Positions 9,730 to 18,177 of a DNA stretch of 64,000 bases are shown in pieces. Both the position numbers and the translations under genes were made by a program. Source of the stretch: Devosia litorisediminis. Its GTDB lineage: Bacteria; Pseudomonadota; Alphaproteobacteria; Rhizobiales; Devosiaceae. The notes below the pieces were generated by a model. It was not told the DNA's origin, made no database searches, and worked only from the letters and a program-made list of their open reading frames with translations. The stretch lies in the NCBI RefSeq assembly GCF_018334155.1, contig NZ_JAGXTP010000001.1, positions 1,240,001 through 1,304,000 of the forward strand, in the 5' to 3' direction. The number at the start of each line of letters is the position of its first letter. Position 1 is the stretch's first letter.

Positions 9730-10002
9730 ATGAACAAGAACGATCTGGTTGGCGTTGTCGCCGACAAAGCGACGATTACCAAGGCACAGGCCGCTGAGGC
9801 TGTGGACGCAGTGTTCGCCGCAATCACCGACACCCTGAAGGCTGGCGACGAAGTCCGCCTCGTCGGTTTCGGCACTTTCGCTGTTTCGCAGCGCAAGGCT
9901 TCGACCGGCCGCAATCCGGCCACTGGCGCCGAGATTCAGATCCCGGCCTCCAATCAGGCCAAGTTCAAGCCCGGTAAGGGCCTGAAGGACGCGATCAACT
10001 AA
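9730..10002 (+). CDS. hup: DNA-binding protein HU
   Basis: 90-residue nucleoid protein that dimerises and bends DNA. The N-terminal helices (MNKNDLVGVVADKATITKAQ) and the beta-arm with GRNPATGAEIQIPA and the terminal KFKPGKGLKDAIN are the standard HU pattern. GAGGAAACGCA precedes the ATG. A hairpin terminator follows. Position downstream of lon matches the usual lon-hup order, with the MFS gene between them here. Confidence 0.97.
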   Translation: MNKNDLVGVVADKATITKAQAAEAVDAVFAAITDTLKAGDEVRLVGFGTFAVSQRKASTGRNPATGAEIQIPASNQAKFKPGKGLKDAIN

Positions 10003-10030
10003 GATCAGTCCTTCAGACTGGTACAGTTAC

Positions 10031-10066
10031 CGGCCCCGTGCGTTTTCCGCCGGGGCCGTTTCATTT
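10031..10066 (+). terminator. Rho-independent terminator after hup
   Basis: CGGCCCCG at 10031-10038 pairs with CGGGGCCG at 10051-10058, followed by TTTCATTT. Confidence 0.8.
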
Positions 10067-10133
10067 GGTGGTTGACGATAGCGGGCAGGGACCTTAATCA
10101 GAGCCACCTTGCTTTGGTCGTGATCGACCATGC

Positions 10134-10209
<76 letters not shown>

Positions 10210-10471
10210 TTTCCCCTGCCTCCCTCATGCACCGGTCCGGTGCACAATCCGGGTTCTCAACATCGCGATATGCGGCGCGAGACGGCGGGGTGTGCGGATT
10301 TGATACTTCACTTCAAGAAATATGCGGTAGCGCCTGTTTTTGTGGATGATTTCCACAGCGTCGCGCTTATTTTTGAAAATGTCGCATCATTCTGAATTTG
10401 GTCGCTTGACTTGATCGGAGGGGGTCGGTAAACGAACCCCACGTTGCGCGGACGACTTGGTCGCCGCCGCT

Positions 10472-10548
<77 letters not shown>

Positions 10549-10940
10549 CCCTTTTTCAGGGTCTGCGTGTTTTCTAGATAGAGTTTCAACTTTTGAGTTG
10601 GTCGAGTTTCAACTATTGAACTCGCTTAGTTCATCACTTGGTTTTTGTGGGCGATTCGTCGCGCGTGCTCTGCGGCGTGTACAGCGACGATAGTCACTGG
10701 CATTTACACCTTTTGCAGTTCTCGGTTCTGGTCAGTCGAGTTGCCCATCTTGGCCGCCAGCATTCGACTGATGCGTCCCCCGCGTTTACCTCAACTGCTT
10801 CCGTTCGGCGCCTGTTCATCAGGCGGCGCTTCTCGAGTGGTCCAAAAAGTTCGAGGCGTGTTGCTGCGAAATCGCTAGCCAACCCCACAGCTTGGGGAGC
10901 TGCACTCGGTTTGCGCACAGAAAAGACACTTGCTGGAGCC
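10549..10940. other. Stretch without a recognisable gene
   Basis: Between tRNA-Asp and the next minus-strand gene. A short near-repeat (GAGTTTCAACTTTTGA, GAGTTTCAACTATTGA) occurs near 10580-10620. An open plus-strand frame crossing from 10638 to 11594 is the antisense shadow of the membrane-protein gene. I see no supported gene here. Confidence 0.6.
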
Positions 10941-11600
10941 TTAGGCTTTCCTGTTCAGCAACACGAACCCGACCCAAACGAACCAGGCAATGTAGCCAAG
11001 TCCGAACACAGGGCCCGCTGTGTCATTCAGCGCGGGAATGAGGGTCAAGAGGCCGGACACTCCAATCACGAGGCTGAAACAGCCAAGGGATTTCGGCATC
11101 AGTGCGGTGCGCAGCATGGCCGCACCGACAACTATGGCCCAAACGGCGCCGGCGATCTCATTACCGCCGCCAAGACCGTTTTCAACGCCCGAGAAGATTT
11201 GCCACATCAGCACGGCGCCCTCGGGGTCGGAAGCGTATTGGGTAGCGACGACTTCCTTGCCGACATTGGCGACCATTCCCGCTCCGACCACGAGGGTGGC
11301 CCAAAGCGCACCGAAAACCTGAACGACGCTAGAGAGCGTCGGCGCGTGCGGCTTGAAGATATCGGCGAGCGCGACCGCCAGCAGGGCAACCAGGAAGCCG
11401 TTGACCACATAGATGATCGTGTACCAGCTGGTCATGAGTGTCTGTTCGTTGATCACGAAGGAGACGACGGAGGCGGGATCGGCATCCGCCATACCGTAAC
11501 CGGATCCGGCGAGGACTGTGAGGAGGAGGATGAAACCAAAAATATAGGTGGCAGCGGCACCAAATCCGGCCGCAGCGCCCCATTTTTGAAGTGAAAACAT
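10941..11600 (-). CDS. Polytopic membrane protein of unknown function
   Basis: 219 residues with about six hydrophobic helices (residues about 10-32, 55-80, 95-115, 145-165, 170-190, 195-215) and few charges between them, so an inner-membrane protein. The second helix begins after EQTLMTSWYTIIYVVNGF, and a GGGNEIAGAVWAIVVG stretch is notable. I do not recognise the family. ATG 11600 follows AAAGGGTGCAGAC. It diverges from an AraC regulator across about 160 bp, which suggests that the regulator controls it. No enzymatic motif is seen. Confidence 0.7.
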   Translation of the reverse strand: MFSLQKWGAAAGFGAAATYIFGFILLLTVLAGSGYGMADADPASVVSFVINEQTLMTSWYTIIYVVNGFLVALLAVALADIFKPHAPTLSSVVQVFGALWATLVVGAGMVANVGKEVVATQYASDPEGAVLMWQIFSGVENGLGGGNEIAGAVWAIVVGAAMLRTALMPKSLGCFSLVIGVSGLLTLIPALNDTAGPVFGLGYIAWFVWVGFVLLNRKA

Positions 11601-11759
11601 GTCTGCACCCTTTGTATTTTGGGCGGCGAAATCACCGTCCCCATGGTGGAATGGTGGGGGTATAGGCGACGCCTCTCCAGAGGAGCATGACCGTTGGTTT
11701 CAAGTCGTTGGCCTTGGGCGTCATGTTGGTTAAGGTCCAGCCCAAACGAGGATGATCAG

Positions 11760-12791
11760 ATGAAACGCGCAACCGTTGCCGCAGGATTAGTCCGCTCGCT
11801 TGCTGCATACGCGACACGCTCGGGATTGCATCAGCCGGACATCCTTGGAGAGGTTGGATTGACCGAGGCTGAGCTACGCGATCAGGACAACCGCATCGGC
11901 TTTGACACCTACCTGAAACTCATTGATGTGCTCATCTCTCAAACAGGTGAGCCGGCTTTGCTGGCAAAGCACGCCGTTGAGACGCAACTTGAGAAAATCA
12001 GTGTCGTCGGGTTGATCGTTGGCTCCGCCGCCTCCCTGCCCGATGCGATGCAGCAGCTGAACCGCTACGCTACTCTCATGGTGGATATCGACATTATGGA
12101 AAGTGGCCCGCGGTTCAGCGTGTCGCAGGACGGCAGCGAAGTCTGGATCATCGACAACAGGCCCGATCCGAACCGAAGCCCTGCGTTGACCGAGGCTGCA
12201 TTCGGACGGTTCATCGGCGAGTTCAGGCGCAACCTTCCCGAGCATCCTTTCGCCGTGCGAATTGAAATGACCCATGCCAAACCGGCGCACGCGGACGGAC
12301 TTGAGCAATTGCTGCAATGCCCCATCACTTTTGGACGCACGCGCAATGCAATGCAGATCGCACCAGAATGGCTCTCGCGCCCTTTCGAGAACACGTCCCG
12401 GTACGTGTTCGGCATTTTTTCCGAGAAGGCGGACGCCCTGCTCCAGGACCTGGCAAGAGAAGATAGTATCCGTGCACGCGTGGAAGCTGGACTGATGCCT
12501 GGCCTTCACAAGGGCGAAGCCTCGATTGACGCGATCGCTTCCGAACTCGGTATGAGCCGGGCGACACTCTATCGCCGCCTCAAGCAGGAAGGCACGACGT
12601 TTGCCGAGGTTGCCGATGAATTGAGATGCCGCATGGCATCTGACTATCTCTCCGCCCGCAAGGTCTCCGTCAATGAAGCGGCTTATCTGGTGGGTTTTTC
12701 GGAGGCTTCCTCGTTTGTGCGTGCCTTCCGTCGCTGGACCGGGCAGACCCCGACCGAATATCGCGATCAATTGCTCGCGGCTTCGGCCTGA
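11760..12791 (+). CDS. AraC-family transcriptional regulator
   Basis: 343-residue cytosolic regulator. The N-terminal 200 residues match the ligand-binding domain found in OruR/ArgR-like AraC proteins (VGLTEAELRDQDNRIGFDTYLKLIDVL near residue 40, written here in part only). The C-terminal 100 residues carry two helix-turn-helices (IDAIASELGMSRATLYRRLK and VNEAAYLVGFSEASSFVRAF) ending in the RRWTGQTPTEYR signature. ATG 11760 follows CGAGGATGATC and replaces a longer frame from 11694. It is divergent from the membrane-protein gene, the likely target. Ligand unknown. Confidence 0.88.
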   Translation: MKRATVAAGLVRSLAAYATRSGLHQPDILGEVGLTEAELRDQDNRIGFDTYLKLIDVLISQTGEPALLAKHAVETQLEKISVVGLIVGSAASLPDAMQQLNRYATLMVDIDIMESGPRFSVSQDGSEVWIIDNRPDPNRSPALTEAAFGRFIGEFRRNLPEHPFAVRIEMTHAKPAHADGLEQLLQCPITFGRTRNAMQIAPEWLSRPFENTSRYVFGIFSEKADALLQDLAREDSIRARVEAGLMPGLHKGEASIDAIASELGMSRATLYRRLKQEGTTFAEVADELRCRMASDYLSARKVSVNEAAYLVGFSEASSFVRAFRRWTGQTPTEYRDQLLAASA

Positions 12792-13010
12792 TTGACGGCA
12801 AGCGACAATAGAACTTCCCCGCATCACGGTGCTGCGTCGTTAATGGCGCTCGGCGCTTATCGATGATGCCTTATCTTAACATGTGCCCAGAACTGACCGC
12901 TGTCGAGAAAGCCCGAAGGCACACCGATAGGCTGGAATGGGGCGCAAAGCAGAATGGTAGTGTCAGGGGATGGCATTTTGGCAGCTCTAGGAACTAACGA
13001 ATTTCACGCC

Positions 13011-13493
13011 TTACCGAACTGCGTAGACAGCGATTGTTATGCCCGCAGAACTGGGCGCAATGGACGACAAGAAGACGGTGTCGCGCAGCCAGTGGTGAGG
13101 TCCATCGGGCGCGTCAAAGCGCGGCGTCGCGAAAAAATAGTACTCCGAGGGGTCAACGGGCTGACCCTGGCGCAGGCGCGCGAGCACCTCGGGCGAGGAG
13201 ACGCGAAGGCCCTGGTTCTGTACGAATATCAGCGTGCCATCGTCGGCACGCATGGAGTAGCTGGCAGAAATTTCCGATGTTCCATCAGGGCGGATCAGGG
13301 GCCAGTCAGAGCCGCCGGGCAGGATCGTGCCCTGCAGGCGCGGCCCCTCGACCCGGCCGGACAGAATGGGAATGTGCAGCCTCTCGCCCTGAGCATGGCG
13401 ACCCGCGCTGATGGGCTGGCCAATCGTCGCACTGATGGTGAAGGCATAGTCCAGCGTGGGCAGGCTGGGCTTGCTGGGCGGGGCGGAGGTCAT
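13011..13493 (-). CDS. DUF3237 family protein
   Basis: 160-residue cytosolic protein of the DUF3237 (UPF0311) beta-barrel family: LDYAFTISATIG near the start, GRVEGPRLQGTILPGGSDW in the middle, YSMRADDGTLIFVQNQG, and the ending YYFFATPRFDAPDG. The family's function is unknown; members often sit in catabolic operons for aromatic or lipophilic compounds. ATG 13493 overlaps the stop of the upstream esterase gene as ATGA, so the two are translationally coupled. Both lie behind a TetR-type operator, placing this protein in the same regulon as the quinate/shikimate genes. Confidence 0.85.
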   Translation of the reverse strand: MTSAPPSKPSLPTLDYAFTISATIGQPISAGRHAQGERLHIPILSGRVEGPRLQGTILPGGSDWPLIRPDGTSEISASYSMRADDGTLIFVQNQGLRVSSPEVLARLRQGQPVDPSEYYFFATPRFDAPDGPHHWLRDTVFLSSIAPSSAGITIAVYAVR

Positions 13494-14425
13494 GGACGGG
13501 AATTGATGCGGTCCAGCCAGACGCACATGGCGCTCAGGCTGGTGCGGCTGGCTTCGCAATATTCCATGGCGCGCAGGTAGCCGTGAATGAGCCCTTCACC
13601 GGTGTCCACCGTCACGGCGACACCGGAGTCCTGCAGTTTTTTGGCGTAATCCAGCCCGTCATCGCGCAGCGGGTCGTTCTGCGCCACGGCGATATAGGCA
13701 GGCGGCAGGTCAGCGTGATTGTCTGCCAGCATGGGTGCCGCCATCGGGTTGCGCAGATCGGCCGGGTTGGGGCAGTACATAGCATTGACCGCCGGCATGC
13801 CTGCGACGCTGAGCAGAGGCGCTGTGGCGTTCTCGACATAGGCGGGGCGCTGCATCTCGAAATCGACAGCAGGATAGACCAGCAATTGCCCGCTCAGGGC
13901 AATGTCGCCGCCGCGGAAGAACAGGGCGAGGCTGGCAGCCAGATTGGCCCCGGCACTGTCGCCGCCGACGGCGATCCGGGCTGGGTCAATGGACAGCTTT
14001 TCCGCATTCGCGGCAACCCAGCGCACCACTTCCTGACACTGGGTAATGGCGGCAGGGAAGGGGTGTTCGGGGGCCAGAGCGTAGTCGACACTGATGACGG
14101 TCTGCCGGTTGGCGGCTGCGATCCGGCTGGTGATATCCCAATGGGTCTCAGGGCTGCCCTGCATCCAGGCCCCACCATGCATGTAGATCAGGCAAGGCTG
14201 GGTGGAATTGTTGCCATGGCGGAACACGCGCACCCGCACATCGCCCGCCGCGCTGGGGATCCAGTGTTCGGCATCGGTCTCTACTCTCTGCGGCGTGGGC
14301 AGACGCATGTCCCGGGCAATGACTTCAAACAGAGCGCGGCGATCAGCCGGCTTGGCCCCAGCGGGAAGCTGTTTCCATTTTTCGTTCCAGACAGCCAGAA
14401 ACGGTTCCAATTGTGGGTTCAGCAC
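13490..14425 (-). CDS. Alpha/beta hydrolase (hormone-sensitive-lipase type esterase)
   Basis: 311-residue serine esterase of the HSL family. The oxyanion motif YMHGGAWM lies near residue 80 and the nucleophile motif GGDSAGANLAAS near 155. The acid/His part is at the C-terminal end (NDPLRDDGLDYAKKL, LIHGYLRAM). There is no signal peptide, so it acts in the cytosol. It is the first gene of a two-gene operon with the DUF3237 protein, and its promoter region holds the 18-bp palindrome also found at the tetR promoter. The context suggests that it cleaves an ester of quinate, shikimate or a related hydroxy acid; that is inference, since HSL esterases accept many substrates. Confidence 0.88.
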   Translation of the reverse strand: MLNPQLEPFLAVWNEKWKQLPAGAKPADRRALFEVIARDMRLPTPQRVETDAEHWIPSAAGDVRVRVFRHGNNSTQPCLIYMHGGAWMQGSPETHWDITSRIAAANRQTVISVDYALAPEHPFPAAITQCQEVVRWVAANAEKLSIDPARIAVGGDSAGANLAASLALFFRGGDIALSGQLLVYPAVDFEMQRPAYVENATAPLLSVAGMPAVNAMYCPNPADLRNPMAAPMLADNHADLPPAYIAVAQNDPLRDDGLDYAKKLQDSGVAVTVDTGEGLIHGYLRAMEYCEASRTSLSAMCVWLDRINSRP

Positions 14426-14470
14426 GGCTCTTCCTCCCAGTTACACGCGTCGAGCGGCATTTATCTTAAC

Positions 14471-14488
14471 GTACTAACCAGTTCGTAC
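14471..14488. promoter_or_regulatory. TetR-type operator, site 1 (esterase operon)
   Basis: GTACTAACCAGTTCGTAC is an imperfect inverted repeat (GTACNAACYRGTTNGTAC) 46 bp upstream of the esterase ATG. Fourteen contiguous bases from the ACTAACC half onward recur at 15513-15526 near the tetR start. The matching copy marks it as a shared operator for the TetR protein encoded between them. Confidence 0.7.
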
Positions 14489-14775
14489 ATGTCAATGGGG
14501 CGTGCGGGAGGGTTGGTGTGGATATTTCGAGGCGGGATGGGTGCGGGGGGCAAAGAAAGGGGACGCTGCCAGAGCAAAGGCCCTGGGATAGGCAGGTCGT
14601 GCAGCTGTGCGACGGCTTCACGACCCGGCAAGATCGGTCGCGCGGTTTGTGCCGATATTCCGGGGGGTGGAGTCGCGGGCCACGCCGCGTGCCGAGGGGG
14701 GGGGGAGCGACGTTGGTTGGCGATACCGCAATAGGCGAGCCTGCGCCGATCACCTTGCCGGTGCGGTCGGGTCGA
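14489..14775. other. Gene-free stretch with a run of ten G
   Basis: Between the esterase operator and the end of tetR. An uninterrupted run of ten G lies at 14696-14705 inside a generally G-rich stretch. Open plus-strand frames crossing this region continue antisense through tetR and are not supported as genes. Confidence 0.5.
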
Positions 14776-15465
14776 TCAGTGGGCGATTGCGGCCAGTTCA
14801 GTGGGCTCAATGACGAAGCGGAGAATCATCGCCACGACCTGGTTGCGCAACCGGGCCTGTTCGCGGTCTCCCTCCATGGCACGCTCAAAGATGCGACTGA
14901 AAGTGGCGCGGTTGGAGACATTGAAGAAGCAGAGCGCGCTGATGTGCCAGTGCAGGTCGAGCGGCTCGATTCCCTTGCGGAAGACGCCTGCTTCCACGCC
15001 GCGCTGGTAGATGCGCTTGAGATTGTCGATGGCGGTGGCATTGAGCTGCTGAATGGTCACCGAGCGTTCGAGGAACATGCCGTTATGGATGTTCTCGATC
15101 ATCACCATGCGAATGAAATCGGGATGACTGTTGTGGTGCTCGAAGGTGAATTCGACCAGGCGGCGCAGTGCGTCAGTGGGGCTGAGGTGATCAAGGTTGA
15201 GCTCGACCTCGCCGCTGCGCACCACGCGGTAGGCCTCTTCCAGACAACGCAGGTACAGGCCGTCCTTGTCGTCGAAATAATAGTAGATCATGCGCTTGGA
15301 GGCATTGGTCTTGGCGGCGATCTCGTCGATCCGGGCACCGGACAGACCATTGTCTGCAAATTCGCGCATGGCGACTTCAATGATGTTGCGTTTGGTCCCT
15401 TCCGGGTCTTGTGCACGGGTTTTGGCGGTCGCCTTTTTCCCGGTTTTACTAACGATTTCGCTCAT
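14776..15465 (-). CDS. TetR/AcrR-family transcriptional regulator
   Basis: 229-residue repressor. A basic leader (KTGKKATAKTRAQDPEGTKR) precedes the TetR helix-turn-helix at residues about 25-70 (IIEVAMREFADNGLSGARID, then NASKRMIYYYFDDKDGLYL). The C-terminal ligand domain ends RFVIEPTELAAIAH. It resembles rhizobial TetR regulators with a TetR_C-type domain seen next to aromatic catabolism genes. ATG 15465 has only a weak ribosome site; no other start fits better. It lies between two operons that each carry the same palindrome, so it probably represses both and itself, released by a pathway compound such as quinate, shikimate or protocatechuate. Confidence 0.88.
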   Translation of the reverse strand: MSEIVSKTGKKATAKTRAQDPEGTKRNIIEVAMREFADNGLSGARIDEIAAKTNASKRMIYYYFDDKDGLYLRCLEEAYRVVRSGEVELNLDHLSPTDALRRLVEFTFEHHNSHPDFIRMVMIENIHNGMFLERSVTIQQLNATAIDNLKRIYQRGVEAGVFRKGIEPLDLHWHISALCFFNVSNRATFSRIFERAMEGDREQARLRNQVVAMILRFVIEPTELAAIAH

Positions 15466-15508
15466 GAAGCCCACCACAAATTGCCGCCCCGTTGCATCGC
15501 CGTTGACT

Positions 15509-15526
15509 AAACTAACCAGTTCGTAC
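15509..15526. promoter_or_regulatory. TetR-type operator, site 2 (tetR / dehydrogenase divergent promoter)
   Basis: AAACTAACCAGTTCGTAC, the same core as site 1 with its outer left arm degenerate. It lies 44 bp upstream of the tetR ATG and 114 bp upstream of the dehydrogenase GTG at 15640, so it can serve autoregulation and control of the quinate/shikimate operon. Confidence 0.7.
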
Positions 15527-15639
15527 AAAGTGCATGCAACGTGTTTACCCTTGTTAACCGCCGCGACGACAAAAGCAAAGGCGGAGCAGGTGTGCAGATC
15601 GCCCCCAGAGGTTGGGGTGGCGGTCTTGGGGAGGTTTTC

Positions 15640-16545
15640 GTGCAGTTGACCCAGTCTGTCAGCGCTGATGTAGGCGAGGCCGTGCCGGCTCAGAACGGTC
15701 CGTCGGTGCTCGTTGGTCTGGTGGGTCGCAACATCCAGCGGTCGCGCACGCCGCGTATGCATGAGGTCGAGGGCGCGCGGCACGGCATGCGCTATACCTA
15801 TCAGCTTATCGATGCCGCCATGGCCGGTGACAGCGCGCTCGGCATTGCCCAGATCCTGGAGGCGGCAGCGTTGTTCGGCTTCGCGGGGCTGAACATCACC
15901 TATCCTTACAAACAGGCGATCATGCCACATCTCGACGAGATCGATGATGGTGCTGCGCGTGTCGGGGCGGTCAATACGGTAGTGCTCCGCAAGGGCAAGT
16001 CGCGTGGCTACAACACAGATCTGTGGGGTTTTGGGCAGGGCTTTGACCTTGAGATGGGCGATGCACCGCGCCAGACAGTTGTGCAACTGGGTGCTGGTGG
16101 CGCCGGTTCGGCGGTGGCCAATGCCCTTGTGGGCTGCGGTGTGGGTGAGTTGCTCATTGCCGATCTGGATCATGCGCGTGCCACAGCGCTGGTGGCGCGG
16201 TTGAATGGCAAGGGCGCCAATGCGGCGGCGCTATCGCTCGAGAGCATCGGGACGCGGCGGTTCGATGGCATCGTCAACGCCACCCCGATCGGTATGGATG
16301 CCACGCCGGGCATGCCGGTGGACCGCTCGGTGCTGCGCCCCGACATCTGGGTGGCCGATATCATCTATTTTCCATTGGAAACCGAGCTGCTGGCAAGCGC
16401 CCGGGCCCTGGGGTGCAGAACCCTGTCGGGCGCTTCAATGGCTGTTTTTCAAGCCGTGAAGGCGTTTGAACTGTTCACGGGCAGGCCTGCTGATGCAGAT
16501 GCCATGCGCGCGACATTCGACGGCTTCGAGACAAGAGTTCCATAG
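15640..16545 (+). CDS. Quinate/shikimate dehydrogenase (AroE/YdiB family)
   Basis: 301-residue cytosolic dehydrogenase of the shikimate dehydrogenase fold. Substrate-domain motifs are IQRSRTPRMHE, NITYPYKQ (catalytic Lys) and YNTDLWGF (catalytic Asp). The nucleotide domain has the GAGGAGSA loop followed by LLIADLDHARA; an acidic Asp at the end of strand 2 favours NAD over NADP, as expected for a catabolic enzyme. GTG 15640 is chosen because GGGGAGG ends five bases before it. First gene of an operon with a TRAP importer and dehydroshikimate dehydratase, so the direction is oxidation of quinate or shikimate to the dehydro acid. A biosynthetic role is unlikely in this context. Confidence 0.87.
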   Translation: MQLTQSVSADVGEAVPAQNGPSVLVGLVGRNIQRSRTPRMHEVEGARHGMRYTYQLIDAAMAGDSALGIAQILEAAALFGFAGLNITYPYKQAIMPHLDEIDDGAARVGAVNTVVLRKGKSRGYNTDLWGFGQGFDLEMGDAPRQTVVQLGAGGAGSAVANALVGCGVGELLIADLDHARATALVARLNGKGANAAALSLESIGTRRFDGIVNATPIGMDATPGMPVDRSVLRPDIWVADIIYFPLETELLASARALGCRTLSGASMAVFQAVKAFELFTGRPADADAMRATFDGFETRVP

Positions 16546-16611
16546 CCCAGTACGGGTGGAGGAAAATGCCCGGATCCGCTGGACCGGGACGGATGCAAAA
16601 GGGAGGAACCA

Positions 16612-17604
16612 ATGCGTTCAATCGTCGACAACAAGACCATCATGACCGGACTAGCTGCTCTGGCCATCAGCATGCTTTCGACTGCCAGCTTTGCGCAGGA
16701 CAAGGTCGAGCTGATCTATTCCGACACCGTTGCTGAATCGGATATCCGCAGCGAATTGCTGCGCACCGAATTCGGTGGTTGCCTGGGTGACGGTTTTGAC
16801 TTCAAGCCCTATTTCGGCGCGACCCTGTTCAAGCAGGGCACCGAATTGACCGCCATGCAGCGCGGCAATCTCGATATGGCCGGCCTGGCAATCTATGACT
16901 TCCAGAATCAGGTGCCTGCCACCGGCATTCTGGGCGCTGCCTATCTTTATCGCGACTATGATCACCTGCGTGCTGTCACCCATTCAGACGTTCTGAACGA
17001 GCTTTGGGGCGAAGTGGAAAGCGCAACGGGCGTCAAGGTTCTGGCCAATCCCTATATTGGGACGCGGCACGTCAACCTGCGTGGCGACAAGAAGATCATG
17101 ACGCCTGAGGACATGGCCGGCGTCAAGCTGCGCATGCCGGGCGGCGAAGGCTGGCAGTTCGTGGGCGAGGCGCTGGGCGCCAACCCGACACCAATGGCGT
17201 TCACCGAAGTCTATACCGGCCTCCAGACCGGCGCGATCGATGGTCAGGACAATCCCCTGCCAGCCGACAAGTCGATGAAATTCTATGAAGTCACCGACCA
17301 GATCGTGCTGACCGGTCATCTGATCGCCAACAACCAGTTCTCGATCTCGATGTCCAAGTGGGACAGCATGAACGCAGAGCAGCAGGGCAAGGTGCAGGAA
17401 TGCGCGTTCAACTTCGAGGCGGCGCTGGACAAGGAAACGTTGGCACAGGAGGCGGTGCTTGTCGATTTCTTCAAGGGCGAAGGGCTGGACGTTTACGAGC
17501 CTAACAAGACAGCCTTCCGCGACCACGTTCTGGACATGTACGTCAATTCGGACTTCTCCAAGGACTGGCCAGCAGGTCTGCTGGACAAGATCAACGCCCT
17601 CTAG
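16612..17604 (+). CDS. TRAP transporter solute-binding protein (DctP family)
   Basis: 330-residue periplasmic binding protein of a tripartite ATP-independent transporter. A signal peptide (LAALAISMLSTASFAQ, cleavage after about residue 29) is followed by the DctP fold. The region GVKLRMPGGEGWQFVGEALG with TPMAFTEVYTGLQTGAIDGQ is the family signature, the Arg of KLRMP being the usual carboxylate-binding residue. So the ligand should be an organic acid, by context quinate or shikimate. GGGAGGAACC precedes the ATG. A hairpin separates it from the membrane subunits. Confidence 0.93.
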   Translation: MRSIVDNKTIMTGLAALAISMLSTASFAQDKVELIYSDTVAESDIRSELLRTEFGGCLGDGFDFKPYFGATLFKQGTELTAMQRGNLDMAGLAIYDFQNQVPATGILGAAYLYRDYDHLRAVTHSDVLNELWGEVESATGVKVLANPYIGTRHVNLRGDKKIMTPEDMAGVKLRMPGGEGWQFVGEALGANPTPMAFTEVYTGLQTGAIDGQDNPLPADKSMKFYEVTDQIVLTGHLIANNQFSISMSKWDSMNAEQQGKVQECAFNFEAALDKETLAQEAVLVDFFKGEGLDVYEPNKTAFRDHVLDMYVNSDFSKDWPAGLLDKINAL

Positions 17605-17614
17605 GGCGGGCCAG

Positions 17615-17641
17615 AAGCGACCCGGGCATTCCGGGTCGCTT
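17615..17641 (+). terminator. Intercistronic hairpin after the TRAP binding-protein gene
   Basis: AAGCGACCCGG pairs with CCGGGTCGCTT across a five-base loop (GCATT), with CACTTCC after it. Such stems between binding-protein and membrane genes usually lower downstream expression, giving excess binding protein. Confidence 0.65.
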
Positions 17642-17661
17642 CACTTCCGGGGAGGATGACC

Positions 17662-18177
17662 ATGAGCCACCTAGCCTTGCTGTGGGGCAGACTGCACCGG
17701 ATAGCGGAAGCGCTGATCGTGCTGCTGCTCGCCAGCATGTTCGCGAGCTTTCTGATCCAGATCGTGTTTCGCTACTTTCTGAACCTGCCGCTGGGCTGGA
17801 CGGTGGAATTCGTCACCATTGCCTGGTTGTGGGGCATTCTGTTCGGCTATGCGTTTGTGCTGCGCGACGATGAGGTCATCCGCCTCGATATTGTCTATCT
17901 GGCCGTGCCGACGCCGGCGCAGCGCGCCATGGACTTCCTCTCCTCTGCGGTGGTTGCAGGCATCCTGGTGTGGTCGCTGCCGCAGATCTACAACTACATC
18001 TCCTTCATGAAGATCGAGCGGACGGCCTTTCTCAAGATCCGCTTCGATCATCTGTTCGCCATTTACATCCCCTTCGTCCTGGCCGTGGTGGTGCGCAGTC
18101 TGCGGACCTGCTGGCGTGCCCTGAAAGGGCAGGGATATGGGCCAACCGCCAGCAGCGAGGCTGCCGAGAATGTTTGA
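17662..18177 (+). CDS. TRAP transporter small membrane subunit (DctQ family)
   Basis: 171 residues with four hydrophobic helices (about 12-35, 48-68, 88-108, 130-150), the DctQ layout. The motif RYFLNLPLGWTVEFV after helix 1 is typical. GGGGAGG at 17649-17655 lies six bases before ATG 17662, which is preferred to the ATG at 17656 that directly abuts the ribosome site. It overlaps the large subunit gene by eight bases. Confidence 0.92.
   Translation: MSHLALLWGRLHRIAEALIVLLLASMFASFLIQIVFRYFLNLPLGWTVEFVTIAWLWGILFGYAFVLRDDEVIRLDIVYLAVPTPAQRAMDFLSSAVVAGILVWSLPQIYNYISFMKIERTAFLKIRFDHLFAIYIPFVLAVVVRSLRTCWRALKGQGYGPTASSEAAENV

Noticed and set aside
10580..10620. GAGTTTCAACT near-repeat after tRNA-Asp
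   Set aside because: Only two imperfect copies in an otherwise empty stretch; could be chance.
10638..11594. 318-residue plus-strand frame
   Set aside because: Mostly antisense to the polytopic membrane protein gene, whose helices give a far more protein-like pattern.
14518..15510. 330-residue plus-strand frame across tetR
   Set aside because: Antisense to a clear TetR regulator; repeated VEVD-type composition is the shadow of the TetR codons.
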